64,000 bases of DNA from Geothrix sp. Its GTDB lineage: Bacteria; Acidobacteriota; Holophagae; Holophagales; Holophagaceae. The stretch is from positions 1,786,857-1,850,856 of the forward strand of contig NZ_CP126625.1 in the NCBI RefSeq assembly GCF_030219325.1. The letters are read 5' to 3'. How positions within the stretch are numbered: the first letter of the stretch is position 1; the number at the start of each line of letters is the position of its first letter. Both the position numbers and the translations under genes were made by a program. The notes beneath the pieces were generated by a model that worked only from the letters and a program-made list of their open reading frames with translations, made no database searches and had not been told where the DNA came from. Below are positions 42,994-52,559 of this stretch, piece after piece.

Positions 42994-43018
42994 ACTGGGG
43001 AGTCCTGCTGGAGCCTCC

Positions 43019-44134
43019 ATGTCGATTGCTGCATCCGAACTGATGAAGACCCCACTGAATGCCGCCCACCGGGCCCTGAATGCCAAGATGGTGGATTTCG
43101 GCGGCTGGGACATGCCCGTGCAGTATCCCGCGGGCATCATCGCCGAGCATGAGGCGGTCCGCACCAAGGCTGGTCTCTTCGACGTGAGCCACATGGGCGA
43201 GATCCGCGTGAAGGGTCCCGGGGCCCTGGCCCTGGTGGAGCACCTGACGCCCAACGCCGTCTCCAAGCTGGCCATCGGCCAGGTCCACTACACGGCCTTC
43301 CTCTACGAGAACGGCACCTTCGTGGACGATCTGCTGGTCTACCGCGAGGGCGACGAGGAGTTCCTGCTGGTGGTGAACGCGGGCAACTCCGACAAGGACT
43401 TCGCCTGGGTGCAGCAGCACGCTCCCGCTTTTGATTGCACGGTGGTGAACGAAAGCCCCGCGACGGGGCAGATCGCCCTCCAGGGGCCCCTGTCCCTCGA
43501 GATCCTCCAGCCGCTCACGACGACGCCGCTGGAGCCCATCGGGTACTACTTCTTCACCCACGGCGAGGTGGCTGGCATCAAGTGCCTCATCAGCCGCACC
43601 GGCTACACCGGCGAGGACGGGTTCGAGCTCTACTGCGCCGCCGGCGACACCGAGAAGGTCTGGAACGCCGTCATGGCCGCCGGCACGCCCAAGGGCCTGC
43701 TGCCTGCGGGCCTGGGCTGCCGCAACACCCTGCGCCTGGAATGCAAGATGGCCCTCTACGGCCACGAGATCGACGACACCATCCACGCCCTGGAAGCCGG
43801 GCTCGGCTGGATCGTGAAGCTGGACCACAGCGACTTCATCGGCCGCGAGGCCCTCCTGGCCGCCAAGGCCGCGCCGGCCCCCCGCAAGCTGGTCGGGTTC
43901 AAGACCCTCGAGAAGCGCGACATCGCCCGCGACCACATGCCCGTGGTGCAGGATGGCAAGCAGATCGGCTTCGTCACGAGCGCGGCGCCCTCCCCCACCT
44001 GCGGCTTCAATCTCGGGCTGGCCTACGTGCCCACGGAACTGGCCAAAATCGGCGGCACCATCCAGATCGAGATCCGCGGCCGGGCCGTCAACGCCGAGAT
44101 CATCCCGACACCCTTCTACAAGCGGGCCAAGTAG
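43019..44134 (+). CDS. gcvT: glycine cleavage system T protein (aminomethyltransferase)
   Basis: A 371-residue folate enzyme. GGAG precedes the ATG at 43019. Family motifs include MVDFGGWDMPVQYPAGI, GLFDVSHMGEI, ISRTGYTGEDGFELYC and LPAGLGCRNTLRLECKMALY, with the conserved Asp/Arg contacts to tetrahydrofolate. It releases ammonia from the lipoyl-bound aminomethyl group and forms methylene-THF. gcvH follows 41 bases later; gcvP and lpd are not in the window. There is no room for a glycine riboswitch in the 25-base gap upstream. Confidence 0.95.
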   Translation: MSIAASELMKTPLNAAHRALNAKMVDFGGWDMPVQYPAGIIAEHEAVRTKAGLFDVSHMGEIRVKGPGALALVEHLTPNAVSKLAIGQVHYTAFLYENGTFVDDLLVYREGDEEFLLVVNAGNSDKDFAWVQQHAPAFDCTVVNESPATGQIALQGPLSLEILQPLTTTPLEPIGYYFFTHGEVAGIKCLISRTGYTGEDGFELYCAAGDTEKVWNAVMAAGTPKGLLPAGLGCRNTLRLECKMALYGHEIDDTIHALEAGLGWIVKLDHSDFIGREALLAAKAAPAPRKLVGFKTLEKRDIARDHMPVVQDGKQIGFVTSAAPSPTCGFNLGLAYVPTELAKIGGTIQIEIRGRAVNAEIIPTPFYKRAK

Positions 44135-44175
44135 CCTTTCCCCATCCGTGCATTCCACCCCCTCCCGGAGGATCC

Positions 44176-44559
44176 ATGTTCCCTGCCGACCTGAAATACA
44201 CCAAGGACCACGAGTGGCTGAAGCCCGCGGGCGATGGCACGGCCCTGGTGGGCATCACCCAGTACGCGCAGGAGGCCCTGGGCGACGTGGTGTTCGTGGA
44301 CCTGCCGGAGGCGGGCGCCTCCTTTGCCGAAGGCGAGGAGTTCGGGACGGTCGAATCCGTGAAGACGGTCTCCGAGCTGAACATGCCCACGGCCGGCGAA
44401 GTGCTCGAAGTGAACGCCGCGCTGGGCGATCATCCCGAGGCCGTCAATGAAGATCCCTATGGCAAGGGCTGGATGGTGAAGGTGAAGCTGACCGGCGAGC
44501 TGGCCGGTCTTCTGGATGCCACGGCCTATGCGGCCCTGGTGAGCGCGGAAAGCCACTAG
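44176..44559 (+). CDS. gcvH: glycine cleavage system H protein
   Basis: A 127-residue lipoyl carrier. GGAGG precedes the ATG at 44176. KYTKDHEWLKP starts the domain, ITQYAQEALGDVVFVDLPE follows, and the lipoylated Lys63 sits in ESVKTVSELNMP. It shuttles the aminomethyl group between GcvP, GcvT and the lipoamide dehydrogenase. It is transcribed with gcvT and the transglycosylase gene 4 bases downstream. Confidence 0.95.
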   Translation: MFPADLKYTKDHEWLKPAGDGTALVGITQYAQEALGDVVFVDLPEAGASFAEGEEFGTVESVKTVSELNMPTAGEVLEVNAALGDHPEAVNEDPYGKGWMVKVKLTGELAGLLDATAYAALVSAESH

Positions 44560-44563
44560 CCCC

Positions 44564-46474
44564 ATGCCAGCCCTGGTCCTGGCCAGCCTCCTTTGGGGGA
44601 TGGCGCCGCTGCAGGCGCCACCCCTGGCCCAGGTTCCAGTGACCACGGTCCCGGTGCGGGCCGCGGAGTCCGATGCCATCCGCATCCAGCGGCTGCGGGC
44701 GCTGGTGGAGGCCGCGGAGAAGGCCGTCGAAGACAGCGATGAGAAGGCGGCCGCGACCAGATTCGAGGAGGCGGACGTCCTCACCGCGGACTGGTCTCCC
44801 GAGCTGCTGAAGCTGGTCGAGGTTCAGGAACTCCTCCTCCGTCTGAAGGAGGTCCAGGAGCAGATCCCCGCCGGAGATGCCACCGAACCGGAGCCCGGCC
44901 TGAAGGCCCAGGAGGAGGTGGTCTCCATCACCGGCGAGGAGCTCCGCGCCGAGTCGGAGCTCGTGCGGTCTGCCGAGCAGGGCGCCAGCTACGACTACCC
45001 CATCGACCTCAATGACAAGGTGCTCACCTGGGTGAGCCTCTTCAGCAGCACCAAGCGTGGCTTCATGGAGAACGCCCTGGGTCGGGCCTCCCAGTACATG
45101 CCCATGATCCGGCAGGTCTTCGCCGAGGAAGGCGTGCCCTCCGACCTGGCCTACCTCGCCGTCATCGAGTCCGGTTTCCGGAACGAGGCCAAGAGCCGTG
45201 CGAAGGCCGTGGGGATGTGGCAGTTCATCCGCTCCACAGGCCGCATCTACGGGCTGAAGGGCACAGCCTGGGTGGAGGAGCGCCGCGACCCCGTGAAGGC
45301 CACGAGGGCCGCCGCCCGCTACCTCAAACGGCTCTACGAGATCACGGGCGACTGGTATCTGGCCGCCTCCAGCTACAACGCCGGCCCCCTCACCTTGGAA
45401 CGGGCCATCCAGAACGTGGGCACCCGGAATTTCTGGGATCTGGCGCGATCCCGGTGGCTGCGGACCGAGACGAAGAATTACGTTCCGGAGCTGTGCGCCG
45501 CCATCCTGGTGGGCCGGAATCCCGAACGCTATGGTCTCCGGATCCTCCCGCTCACGCCCTACGCCTATGAGACGGTCCCCGTCCCCTCCATGACCAGCCT
45601 CACGGTGCTGGCCCGCTGCGCGGGCACGGACGCCACCACGCTGAAGGCCCTGAATCCGGAGCTGCTGAGAGGCTCCACGCCCCCCGGGGCCTATCTGCTG
45701 CGCGTGCCGCCGGGCAGGGCCATGGATTGCCTGCGCCAGCTGGCCCACATGCCGAACGGGAAGCGACTGGATTTCCCGGGTTACACCGTGAAGAAGGGTG
45801 ACACCCTCGCGAAGGTCGCCCAGCGCTTCAAGCTGAGTCCCGAGGATCTGCTGCTGGCCAATGATCTGACGGTGAAGCAGTTCAAGCCCGGCAGGCGACT
45901 CCTGGTGCCCCCGCCTCCAGCGTCCCCCGTGGAAGCCCGGGACCTGGTCCCGGGCATCGAGCGGGTCAAGGCCCTCGGCGACCGGCCCCTGCCGCCGCTT
46001 CCTGCGGTGCCACGCGAGCTCGAAGGCCCCACGGAAAGCCCGGCCGCACCTCGCCAGGAACCTGCGCCCGTGGCGCAGACCAAGGTGCCGGATGGCCCCG
46101 GGGTCGTGCCGACCCTGGAGGCACCCGCGCCCGTTCCGACGGCGCCGGCTGCGGGCGCCACCCTGCGGGCGAAGGCGGGCGATACCCTGGCGAAGCTGGC
46201 GAGGCGCCACCAGGTGCCGCTGGGCGAGCTCATGCGCCTGAATCCCCAGGCCGCCAAGGCCCTGCACCCGGGGGATGAGGTCCGCCTTCCGGGCGCCGTG
46301 GCCGCCGTCCCAAGCGCAAGCCCAGTGGCCTCCTTCCACCGGGTGCAGAAGGGAGATGCCCTCGCCACCATCGCCCGCAAGTACGGGGTGGAGGCGAAGG
46401 ATCTCAAGGCCTGGAACGGGCTGAAGGGCGACCGCATCCAGGTCGGCCAGAAGTTGCGGCTGGCTCCCCGCTGA
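44564..46474 (+). CDS. mltD: MltD-type lytic transglycosylase with LysM repeats
   Basis: A 636-residue secreted murein hydrolase. A short signal peptide is followed by a helical region with Glu/Ala repeats. The SLT domain (~165-320) has the catalytic Glu in LAVIESGFRNEAKS and the motifs SKAVGMWQFI-like (AVGMWQFIRSTGR) and SSYNAGPLTLERA. Three LysM-type peptidoglycan-binding modules follow, starting near YTVKKGDTLAKVAQRFKLS, LRAKAGDTLAKLARRHQVP and HRVQKGDALATIARKYGVE, separated by Pro/Ala-rich linkers. It cleaves glycan strands with anhydro-muramyl ends during wall turnover. No lipobox is evident, unlike E. coli MltD. Confidence 0.9.
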   Translation: MPALVLASLLWGMAPLQAPPLAQVPVTTVPVRAAESDAIRIQRLRALVEAAEKAVEDSDEKAAATRFEEADVLTADWSPELLKLVEVQELLLRLKEVQEQIPAGDATEPEPGLKAQEEVVSITGEELRAESELVRSAEQGASYDYPIDLNDKVLTWVSLFSSTKRGFMENALGRASQYMPMIRQVFAEEGVPSDLAYLAVIESGFRNEAKSRAKAVGMWQFIRSTGRIYGLKGTAWVEERRDPVKATRAAARYLKRLYEITGDWYLAASSYNAGPLTLERAIQNVGTRNFWDLARSRWLRTETKNYVPELCAAILVGRNPERYGLRILPLTPYAYETVPVPSMTSLTVLARCAGTDATTLKALNPELLRGSTPPGAYLLRVPPGRAMDCLRQLAHMPNGKRLDFPGYTVKKGDTLAKVAQRFKLSPEDLLLANDLTVKQFKPGRRLLVPPPPASPVEARDLVPGIERVKALGDRPLPPLPAVPRELEGPTESPAAPRQEPAPVAQTKVPDGPGVVPTLEAPAPVPTAPAAGATLRAKAGDTLAKLARRHQVPLGELMRLNPQAAKALHPGDEVRLPGAVAAVPSASPVASFHRVQKGDALATIARKYGVEAKDLKAWNGLKGDRIQVGQKLRLAPR

Positions 46475-46481
46475 TCGGTGC

Positions 46482-46510
46482 TTGCAGAAGCGCGGAAGGG
46501 GTGTGATACT
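46482..46510 (+). promoter_or_regulatory. candidate sigma-70 promoter for tRNA-Ala
   Basis: TTGCAG (46482-46487) and GATACT (46505-46510) are spaced by exactly 17 bases and put transcription start near 46517, about 8 bases ahead of the tRNA. The match to consensus is 3 of 6 and 4 of 6, but the position is ideal. Confidence 0.5.
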
Positions 46511-46524
46511 GGTTCTTCCCGATT

Positions 46525-46600
<76 letters not shown>

Positions 46601-46603
46601 AAC

Positions 46604-46629
46604 AGAAGGCCACCGCAAGGTGGCCTTCT
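46604..46629 (+). terminator. terminator hairpin after tRNA-Ala
   Basis: AGAAGGCCACC and GGTGGCCTTCT form a perfect 11-bp stem around a GCAA tetraloop directly after the tRNA. The T run is short (TTCTTG), but the stem strength and the position support intrinsic termination before the ABC-F gene. Confidence 0.7.
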
Positions 46630-46653
46630 TGCTGAGAACGGACACGGCCGGAC

Positions 46654-48636
46654 ATGCTCGCATCCCTCAACCACGTCGATCTGCGCTTCGGCCCCCAGGA
46701 GGTGCTGAAGGACGTGACCTGGGCCATCCAGGAGGGCGAGTGCTGGGGCGTCATCGGCCGCAACGGCGCCGGCAAGAGCACGGTCTTCAAGCTGCTGCTG
46801 GGCCAGCTGGAGGCCGATGCCGGGACCGTCGTGAAACCCACGAGGGAACGCGGCATTCGCATGGGCCACTACGCCCAGGATCTGGTTCCCGAGACGCAGG
46901 GCAGCGTGCTGGAAGAGGCGCTGGCCGCCTTTGGCGACGTCGAGAAGCTGCAGCACGAGATGCGCGACCTGGAGCATCGCATGGGCGAGGCCGGCGCCGA
47001 TCTCACGGAGGTGATGGAGCGCTACCAGAAGGTGACCGAGGCCTTCGAGCACCTGGATGGCTTCACCATCCGTGCCCGGGCCGAGAGCATCCTGCAGTCC
47101 CTGGGTTTCAGCGCGGCGGATTTCGAGCGCTCCGTGGAGACGCTGTCCGGTGGCCAGAAGAGCCGCGTGATGCTGGCCAAGGCCATTCTCAAGGGCCAGG
47201 ACCTGCTGCTGCTGGACGAGCCCACCAACCACCTGGACCTGCCCAGCCTGCGCTGGCTGGAGGGCTTCATCCAGGAGGTGGATGCCACAGTGGCCATCAT
47301 CAGCCACGACCGCTACTTCCTGGACAAGATCGCCACCGAGATCCTGGAGCTGGAGCAGGGCCGTTCGCGGGTCTACGAGGGCAACTACTCCGAGTTCATG
47401 GAGAAGAAGGAACAGGAGCTGGAGCTGCTGGAGCGGCACTACGAGCAGCAGCAGGCCTACATCAAGAACCAGGAAGAGTACATCCGCCGCAACATTGCCG
47501 GGCAGAACACCAAGCAGGCCCGGGGCCGGCGCACGCACCTCTCCAAGCTGAACCGCATCCAGAAGCCCCTGCGGGACCGCCGGAAGGTGAAGTTCAGCTT
47601 TCCGGAAACCCAGCGCAGCGGCGACGTGGCGCTGGTGCTGGAGAACGCCAGCGTGGGCTGGGGCGGGAAGCCGCTCTACGCGCCCCTGGAGCAGCTCCAG
47701 ATCAAGCGCGGCCAGAAGATGGGCATCGTGGGTCTCAATGGCACGGGCAAGTCCACCCTGCTGAAGGCCATCTCCGAGGAGATCCCCTTCATCACCGGCC
47801 AGGCCCGCCTGGGCAGCCAGGTGAAGGTGGGCTACTTCGACCAGCACCACCGCAACCTGGATCCCCGGAACACGGTGTTCCAGCAGATCCATGGCGTGAC
47901 GCCGCAGGCCGTGAAGCAGGACGTGCTGGGCTTCCTCGCCAAGTTCCAGTTCCGGGGTGACGAGGTGGACAAGCCCGTCACGGCGCTCTCCGGCGGTGAA
48001 CGGGCGCGGCTCAGCATCGCCACGCTCATCCGTCACGGCGTGAACCTGCTGCTGCTGGACGAACCCACCAACCACATGGACATCCCCAGCATGGAGGCCA
48101 TGGAGGACACCATCCTCAGCTTCACGGGCGCAGCCATCGTCGTGACCCATGACCGCTACCTGCTGGGCCGCGTGGCGGATTCCCTGCTGCGCATCCACGA
48201 AGGCAAGGCCGAGTTCCGCGAAGGCGGCTATGAGGACCATCAGGCGTGGGTGGATCTCGACCTGGGCAGCGAAGACGAAGCAGGCAGTGCCGAGTCGGAG
48301 CCAGCCAAGAAACCCGCTTCGCCGCCGGTGAAGCACAGCCCTGCGGTGAAGCCGCAGAGTCATGAACCAAGGCCCGCCAAGCCCCAGCCCATCGACAAGG
48401 ACAAGCAGCGGGCCACCAAGCGCTTCGAGCGGCAGGTGGCCGAGGCCGAGGCCAAGGTGGCGGACCTGGAAGGCCGGTTGGCAGAGCTCCAGAAGGAGAT
48501 GGCCACCATGGATCCCACGGACTGGCAGGCCTTCAGCGCCCGCCTGGACGCGCAGAAGGCCCTGGAGGCTGACCTGGCCTATGCCATGAGCGACTGGGAA
48601 GCCGCCCAGGGGGCCCTGGAGGAAGCGCAGCGCTGA
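46654..48636 (+). CDS. ABC-F family ATPase (Uup/YheS-like)
   Basis: A 660-residue soluble protein with two ABC cassettes and no membrane helices. Cassette one has GRNGAGKST, LSGGQKSRVMLAKAI and LLLDEPTNHLDLPSL; cassette two has GLNGTGKST, LSGGERARLSIATLI and LLLDEPTNHMDIPSM. The inter-cassette linker (QQQAYIKNQEEYIRRNIAGQ, KQARGRRTHLSKL) is the P-site tRNA-interaction motif of ABC-F translation factors. The C-terminal ~70 residues are a charged coiled coil as in Uup. It probably acts at the ribosome E site; the exact subfamily is not certain. Confidence 0.9.
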   Translation: MLASLNHVDLRFGPQEVLKDVTWAIQEGECWGVIGRNGAGKSTVFKLLLGQLEADAGTVVKPTRERGIRMGHYAQDLVPETQGSVLEEALAAFGDVEKLQHEMRDLEHRMGEAGADLTEVMERYQKVTEAFEHLDGFTIRARAESILQSLGFSAADFERSVETLSGGQKSRVMLAKAILKGQDLLLLDEPTNHLDLPSLRWLEGFIQEVDATVAIISHDRYFLDKIATEILELEQGRSRVYEGNYSEFMEKKEQELELLERHYEQQQAYIKNQEEYIRRNIAGQNTKQARGRRTHLSKLNRIQKPLRDRRKVKFSFPETQRSGDVALVLENASVGWGGKPLYAPLEQLQIKRGQKMGIVGLNGTGKSTLLKAISEEIPFITGQARLGSQVKVGYFDQHHRNLDPRNTVFQQIHGVTPQAVKQDVLGFLAKFQFRGDEVDKPVTALSGGERARLSIATLIRHGVNLLLLDEPTNHMDIPSMEAMEDTILSFTGAAIVVTHDRYLLGRVADSLLRIHEGKAEFREGGYEDHQAWVDLDLGSEDEAGSAESEPAKKPASPPVKHSPAVKPQSHEPRPAKPQPIDKDKQRATKRFERQVAEAEAKVADLEGRLAELQKEMATMDPTDWQAFSARLDAQKALEADLAYAMSDWEAAQGALEEAQR

Positions 48637-48649
48637 CGCCTGCCAGGCA

Positions 48650-50053
48650 CTAGAAATGCTTCAGCGTCAGGTCGATCAGTCGCCGCACGAAGCCCGTATA
48701 GGGCGGGTACATGAGCTGGAGGGCTGAGAAGCGGGTGCGCTGGCGCAGGATGCCCCGGGCATTGGAGAAGGTCTCGAAGCCGTGGCGGCCGTGGGCCTTG
48801 CCGAAGCCCGAGGTGTTCACGCCCCCCGTGGGCAGGCCGGTGTGGGCGAAGTGCAAGAGGGTGTCGTTGATGCAGCCGCCCCCGGCGGTGGTGCGGCCGA
48901 TGAGGGCTTCCGCGTTCCGGCGGCTGCCGCTGAACACGTAAAGGGCCAAAGGTTTCGGCCGGGCGTTCACGAAGGCCACGGCCGCGTCCATGTCCTGCAC
49001 CTTCAGGATGGGGAGCAGGGGGCCGAAGATCTCCTCCTGCATGATGGGCGAGGCGGGATCCACCTCCGTGAGCAGGGTCGGTTCCATGTACCGGGTGGCG
49101 GGGTCGTTCTCGCCTCCGAACACCACCACCCCCCGGGAATCCTGTAGCAGGCGCAGCAACCGGGCGTGGTGATGGTCGTGGATGATGCGGGCCAGATCCG
49201 GGTTCAGCCTCCGGGTGTCGGCCTCAGCACCGTAGAAGTCCACCAGTGCCCGTTTCAGGGCCTCCACCAGGGCGGCATGCACCCGCTCGTGGACCAGCAC
49301 GTAGTCCGGGGCCACGCAGGTCTGGCCCGCGTTCACGCACTTGCCCCAGGCGATCTTGCGGGCGGCGTTCTCCAGGTCGGCGTCCGCGTCGACGAGCACC
49401 GGCGACTTGCCGCCCAGTTCCAGCGTCACGGAGCTCAGGTGCTCGGCGGCGGCCTTCATGACCACCTTGCCCACGGCGGGGCTGCCCGTGAAGAAGACGT
49501 GGTCGAAGGGCAGGGCCAGCAGGGCCTGGGCCGTGTCTGCCTCACCTTCCACCAGGGTCACCTCCTCCTCCGGAAACAGCCCACCCAGGAGTTTGCGGAG
49601 GAAGGCGTTGGTACGGGGCGTGAACTCCGAGGGCTTGATCACCGCGCAGTTGCCCGCGGCGAGGGCCGACACCAGGGGACCCAGGGTGAGGTAGATGGGG
49701 TAGTTCCAGGGGGCGATGATGAGCACCACGCCCCGGGGTTCGTGAATGATGGTGCCGGCGCTGCCGAGCAGGCCGATGGGGGTGGGCACCCGGCGGGGCT
49801 TCATCCAGCGGGGCAGATGGCGCAGGGCATCCTTGAGCTCGGAGATGACCGGATACAGCTCTGTCAGGTCCACTTCCTCCGGGGCCTTCCGGAAGTCTGC
49901 CGCCAGGGCCGCCTGGGCCTCGGCGCGGTGGGCCATGAGGGCCTCCAGGAGGGCCCGGAGCTTCGCCTTCCGCTGGTCGGCCGAGGTGGCGGCCACCCGC
50001 CACCGGGCGCCCTGCTGGCGGGCGAAGAGTGCTTCGATGGAGGGGGAGGCCAT
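48650..50053 (-). CDS. class 3 aldehyde dehydrogenase
   Basis: A 467-residue NAD(P)-dependent dehydrogenase. IIAPWNYPIYLTLGPLVSAL and AVIKPSEFTPRTN bind the cofactor, FTGSPAVGKVVM and LELGGKSPVLVD follow with the general-base Glu, and the catalytic Cys is in NAGQTCVAPDYVL. The C-terminal hydrophobic tail (ALQLMYPPYTGFVRRLIDL) is typical of class 3 enzymes, including fatty-aldehyde and coniferyl-aldehyde dehydrogenases. It oxidises aldehydes to acids; the natural substrate is unknown. It lies downstream of the CPBP protease gene on the same strand and is convergent with the ABC-F gene. Confidence 0.9.
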   Translation of the reverse strand: MASPSIEALFARQQGARWRVAATSADQRKAKLRALLEALMAHRAEAQAALAADFRKAPEEVDLTELYPVISELKDALRHLPRWMKPRRVPTPIGLLGSAGTIIHEPRGVVLIIAPWNYPIYLTLGPLVSALAAGNCAVIKPSEFTPRTNAFLRKLLGGLFPEEEVTLVEGEADTAQALLALPFDHVFFTGSPAVGKVVMKAAAEHLSSVTLELGGKSPVLVDADADLENAARKIAWGKCVNAGQTCVAPDYVLVHERVHAALVEALKRALVDFYGAEADTRRLNPDLARIIHDHHHARLLRLLQDSRGVVVFGGENDPATRYMEPTLLTEVDPASPIMQEEIFGPLLPILKVQDMDAAVAFVNARPKPLALYVFSGSRRNAEALIGRTTAGGGCINDTLLHFAHTGLPTGGVNTSGFGKAHGRHGFETFSNARGILRQRTRFSALQLMYPPYTGFVRRLIDLTLKHF

Positions 50054-50091
50054 GGGGACTCTGGTCAGTGGGTCCTGCCCATCCTACAGGA

Positions 50092-51096
50092 TCAGCCCTC
50101 CGGCAGGCTGGCCCGGGTTCGCGACGCCTCACGGCGCCACATCGTGATCAGCCAGAGGGCCAGGATGGCGTTGAAGATCAGCCCGAAGAGCGCCTCGCCA
50201 TTGAAGATGCGCACCTGTCCCCCGAAGAGCCCGGCATGGCCGGTGTAGACGTTGCCGAGCACGATGGGATTCCAGAGGTTCCAGCTGAGGTGCAGCACCG
50301 CGCAGGGCCAGACGGAGCGTCCCCAGAGGTAGAGGGCCGCGAAGGGCACGGCGGCGGCGGCGATGGAGAGGAGGAACACCGCGTTCAGCACCGGGTGTCC
50401 CTTCTGGGCCGAGGAGAAGATCACGGGCAGGTGGAAGCTTGCCCACACGGGCATGGTGATGGCCACGGCCACCAGGGGCCGATCCGCCCAGCGCCGCACC
50501 AGGTGGCCCCGCCAGCCCATCTCCTCGCCCAGTTCCCCTGGAAAGACCCCATGGATGAGGAAGGTGGGCACGAAAAGGGCCGCCCGGAAGGCGTGGTGCA
50601 GCCAGCTCCAGGGCGAGGGCAGGGCCGCCTTCAGGCGATCCGGCCACTGGGCCCGGTAGGCGGTGGCCACCAGCAGCCAGGGCAGCAGGAGGACCACCCA
50701 GGCCGCGGCCGCGAAGCCCAGGGCCGGAAGGCCCTGGAAGCCCAGGTTCTTCGAGATCCCGAACTTGAACTCGGCCAGGGGCCGCAGGTAGATGAAGTCG
50801 GCCCGGCCTGAGAGGGCGCGCCAAAGATAGGCTAGGCCCAGGCAGACCAGGATCATGATCCAGGGGTAGGCCATGGCCAGCAGCCAGGGACGCCAACCTG
50901 TGAACGCGAACCCCGCCGCCCTTGGCGCCTCCCGCCGGAAGGCCCAGGCGCAGCCCATGGCCACGAAGGCCGGGATGCACATGAGCAGGCGGATGAGGAT
51001 GAACCGGCGCTCGTCCAGCAGCCACCAGGCGCCCACGCCCCAGCTGAGCAGCAGGGCCAGGGCGATGAACCAGAGGGTCTCCTTGCGGGTGGGCAT
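50092..51096 (-). CDS. CPBP-family intramembrane glutamic protease
   Basis: A 334-residue polytopic protein of the CAAX-protease/bacteriocin-processing family. Motif 1 is GELGEEMGWRGHLVRR (EExxxR), motif 2 VWASFHLPVIF and motif 3 AVLHLSWNLWNPIV, which together form the intramembrane active site. About eight helices surround these motifs. Bacterial members process prenylated or bacteriocin-like substrates or act in membrane homeostasis; nothing nearby identifies a substrate. Confidence 0.85.
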   Translation of the reverse strand: MPTRKETLWFIALALLLSWGVGAWWLLDERRFILIRLLMCIPAFVAMGCAWAFRREAPRAAGFAFTGWRPWLLAMAYPWIMILVCLGLAYLWRALSGRADFIYLRPLAEFKFGISKNLGFQGLPALGFAAAAWVVLLLPWLLVATAYRAQWPDRLKAALPSPWSWLHHAFRAALFVPTFLIHGVFPGELGEEMGWRGHLVRRWADRPLVAVAITMPVWASFHLPVIFSSAQKGHPVLNAVFLLSIAAAAVPFAALYLWGRSVWPCAVLHLSWNLWNPIVLGNVYTGHAGLFGGQVRIFNGEALFGLIFNAILALWLITMWRREASRTRASLPEG

Positions 51097-51188
51097 GCGG
51101 GCTCCGGGTGGGGTTCGGAGTAGCCTACGCGCCTTCGCTTCGGGAGATGAGTCCCAAGTCCGGAAAATGGAACGGGTGTTTCAGGGCC

Positions 51189-52559
51189 TCAGACCCAGGC
51201 CATCTCGGCGGTGAAGTGGCGCAGATACTTGCTCTGCTTGACGATCTCCACGCCGCGGATCTCCCTGGCCTTGGCCTTCACCTCGGCGATGACTTCGGCG
51301 GCGAAGTCGAAGTGGCTCTGGGTGTACATGCGGCGGGGGAAGGCCAGGCGCACCAGCTCCATGCTGTGGTAGGTCTCCGTGCCATCGTCCAGGCGTTTGC
51401 CGAACATGACCGAGCCGATCTCCACGCCGCGGATGCCGCCTTCCAGATACAGCGCATTGCAGAGGGCCCAGGCCGGGTACTGCGCCACGGGCATGTCCGG
51501 CAGCACGGTCTTGGCGTCGATGTAGACGGCGTGGCCGCCCGTAGGCTTCACGAAGCCGACGCCCGCGGCCTCCAGCTTCTCGCCCAGATATTCAGCCGTG
51601 CGCAGGCGGTAGCGGAGGTAGTCCTCCTCCATGCCTTCTTCGAGCCCCACGGCCAGGGCATCCAGGTCGCGCCCGGCCAGGCCGCCGTAGGTGGGGAACC
51701 CCTCGGTGAGGATGAGCATGTTGCGGACGGGATCCAGCCACTCGTCGCTGCGCAGCATGATGAAGCCGCCGATGTTCACCATGCCGTCCTTCTTGGCGCT
51801 CATGGTGCAGCCGTCGGCGTAGCTGAACATCTCCTGGCAGATGGCCTTGATGGGGGTGTCCTGGTAGCCGTCCTCGCGCAGCTTGATGAACATGGCGTTC
51901 TCGGCGAAGCGGCAGACGTCCATGATGAAGGGCTTGCCGTGCTGCTTGAGGAGCTTGGCGTAGGCCCGGATGTTGGCCATGGAGACCGGCTGGCCACCCC
52001 CCGTGTTGTTGGTGACCGTGATCATGCCGAAGGGAATGCGGTGGCCCTCGGACTTCAGGACGGCCTCCACTCGCGCGAGGTCGATGTTGCCCTTGAAGGG
52101 GTGGATGAGGCTGGGCTGCAGGCCTTCGGGAATGACGAGATCCACGGCCTCCACGCCGTTGAATTCGAGGTTGGCCCGGGTGGTGTCGAAGTGGCAGTTG
52201 TTGGGGACCAGGTCCCCCTTCTTGCAAACGGCGCTGAACAGGACCTTCTCGGCGGCCCGGCCCTGGTGGGTGGGGATGAAGTGATCCATCCCGGTGATGT
52301 CCTTGAGCACCGCTTCCAGGCGGAAGAAGCTGCGGGAGCCGGCATAGCTTTCGTCGCCGACCATGATGGCGCCCCACTGGGCCGAGCTCATGGCGCCCGT
52401 GCCCGAGTCCGTCAGCCAGTCCAGCAGCACGTCCTCGGCCCGCAGCTTGAAGACGTTCAGCTTCGCGGCCTCCAGCATCCCCAGGCGCTCCTGGGAGGTG
52501 GTCATGCGGATGGGCTCGACGGACTTGATGCGGAAGGGTTCGATCATGGTGCGGGGCAT
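51189..52559 (-). CDS. tnaA: tryptophanase-like beta-eliminating lyase
   Basis: A 456-residue PLP lyase from the ATG at 52559, with GGAG five bases upstream. EPFRIKSVEPIRMTT, LTDSGTGAMSSAQWGAIMVG, IPTHQGRAAEKVL and the PLP Lys near residue 255 in GCTMSAKKDGMVNIGGF mark the tryptophanase/tyrosine phenol-lyase family. Tyrosine phenol-lyase has an Arg in a SMERGI motif that contacts the phenol ring; here that site reads GVEIGSVMFG, as in tryptophanase (AVEIGS), and FDTT also matches tryptophanase. Indole, pyruvate and ammonia are therefore the likelier products. No tnaB permease or tnaC leader is visible. It is divergent from coaX. Confidence 0.8.
   Translation of the reverse strand: MPRTMIEPFRIKSVEPIRMTTSQERLGMLEAAKLNVFKLRAEDVLLDWLTDSGTGAMSSAQWGAIMVGDESYAGSRSFFRLEAVLKDITGMDHFIPTHQGRAAEKVLFSAVCKKGDLVPNNCHFDTTRANLEFNGVEAVDLVIPEGLQPSLIHPFKGNIDLARVEAVLKSEGHRIPFGMITVTNNTGGGQPVSMANIRAYAKLLKQHGKPFIMDVCRFAENAMFIKLREDGYQDTPIKAICQEMFSYADGCTMSAKKDGMVNIGGFIMLRSDEWLDPVRNMLILTEGFPTYGGLAGRDLDALAVGLEEGMEEDYLRYRLRTAEYLGEKLEAAGVGFVKPTGGHAVYIDAKTVLPDMPVAQYPAWALCNALYLEGGIRGVEIGSVMFGKRLDDGTETYHSMELVRLAFPRRMYTQSHFDFAAEVIAEVKAKAREIRGVEIVKQSKYLRHFTAEMAWV

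Noticed and set aside
42994-43018. Glycine riboswitch upstream of gcvT
   Set aside because: Only 25 bases separate sfsA and gcvT and no riboswitch core is visible.
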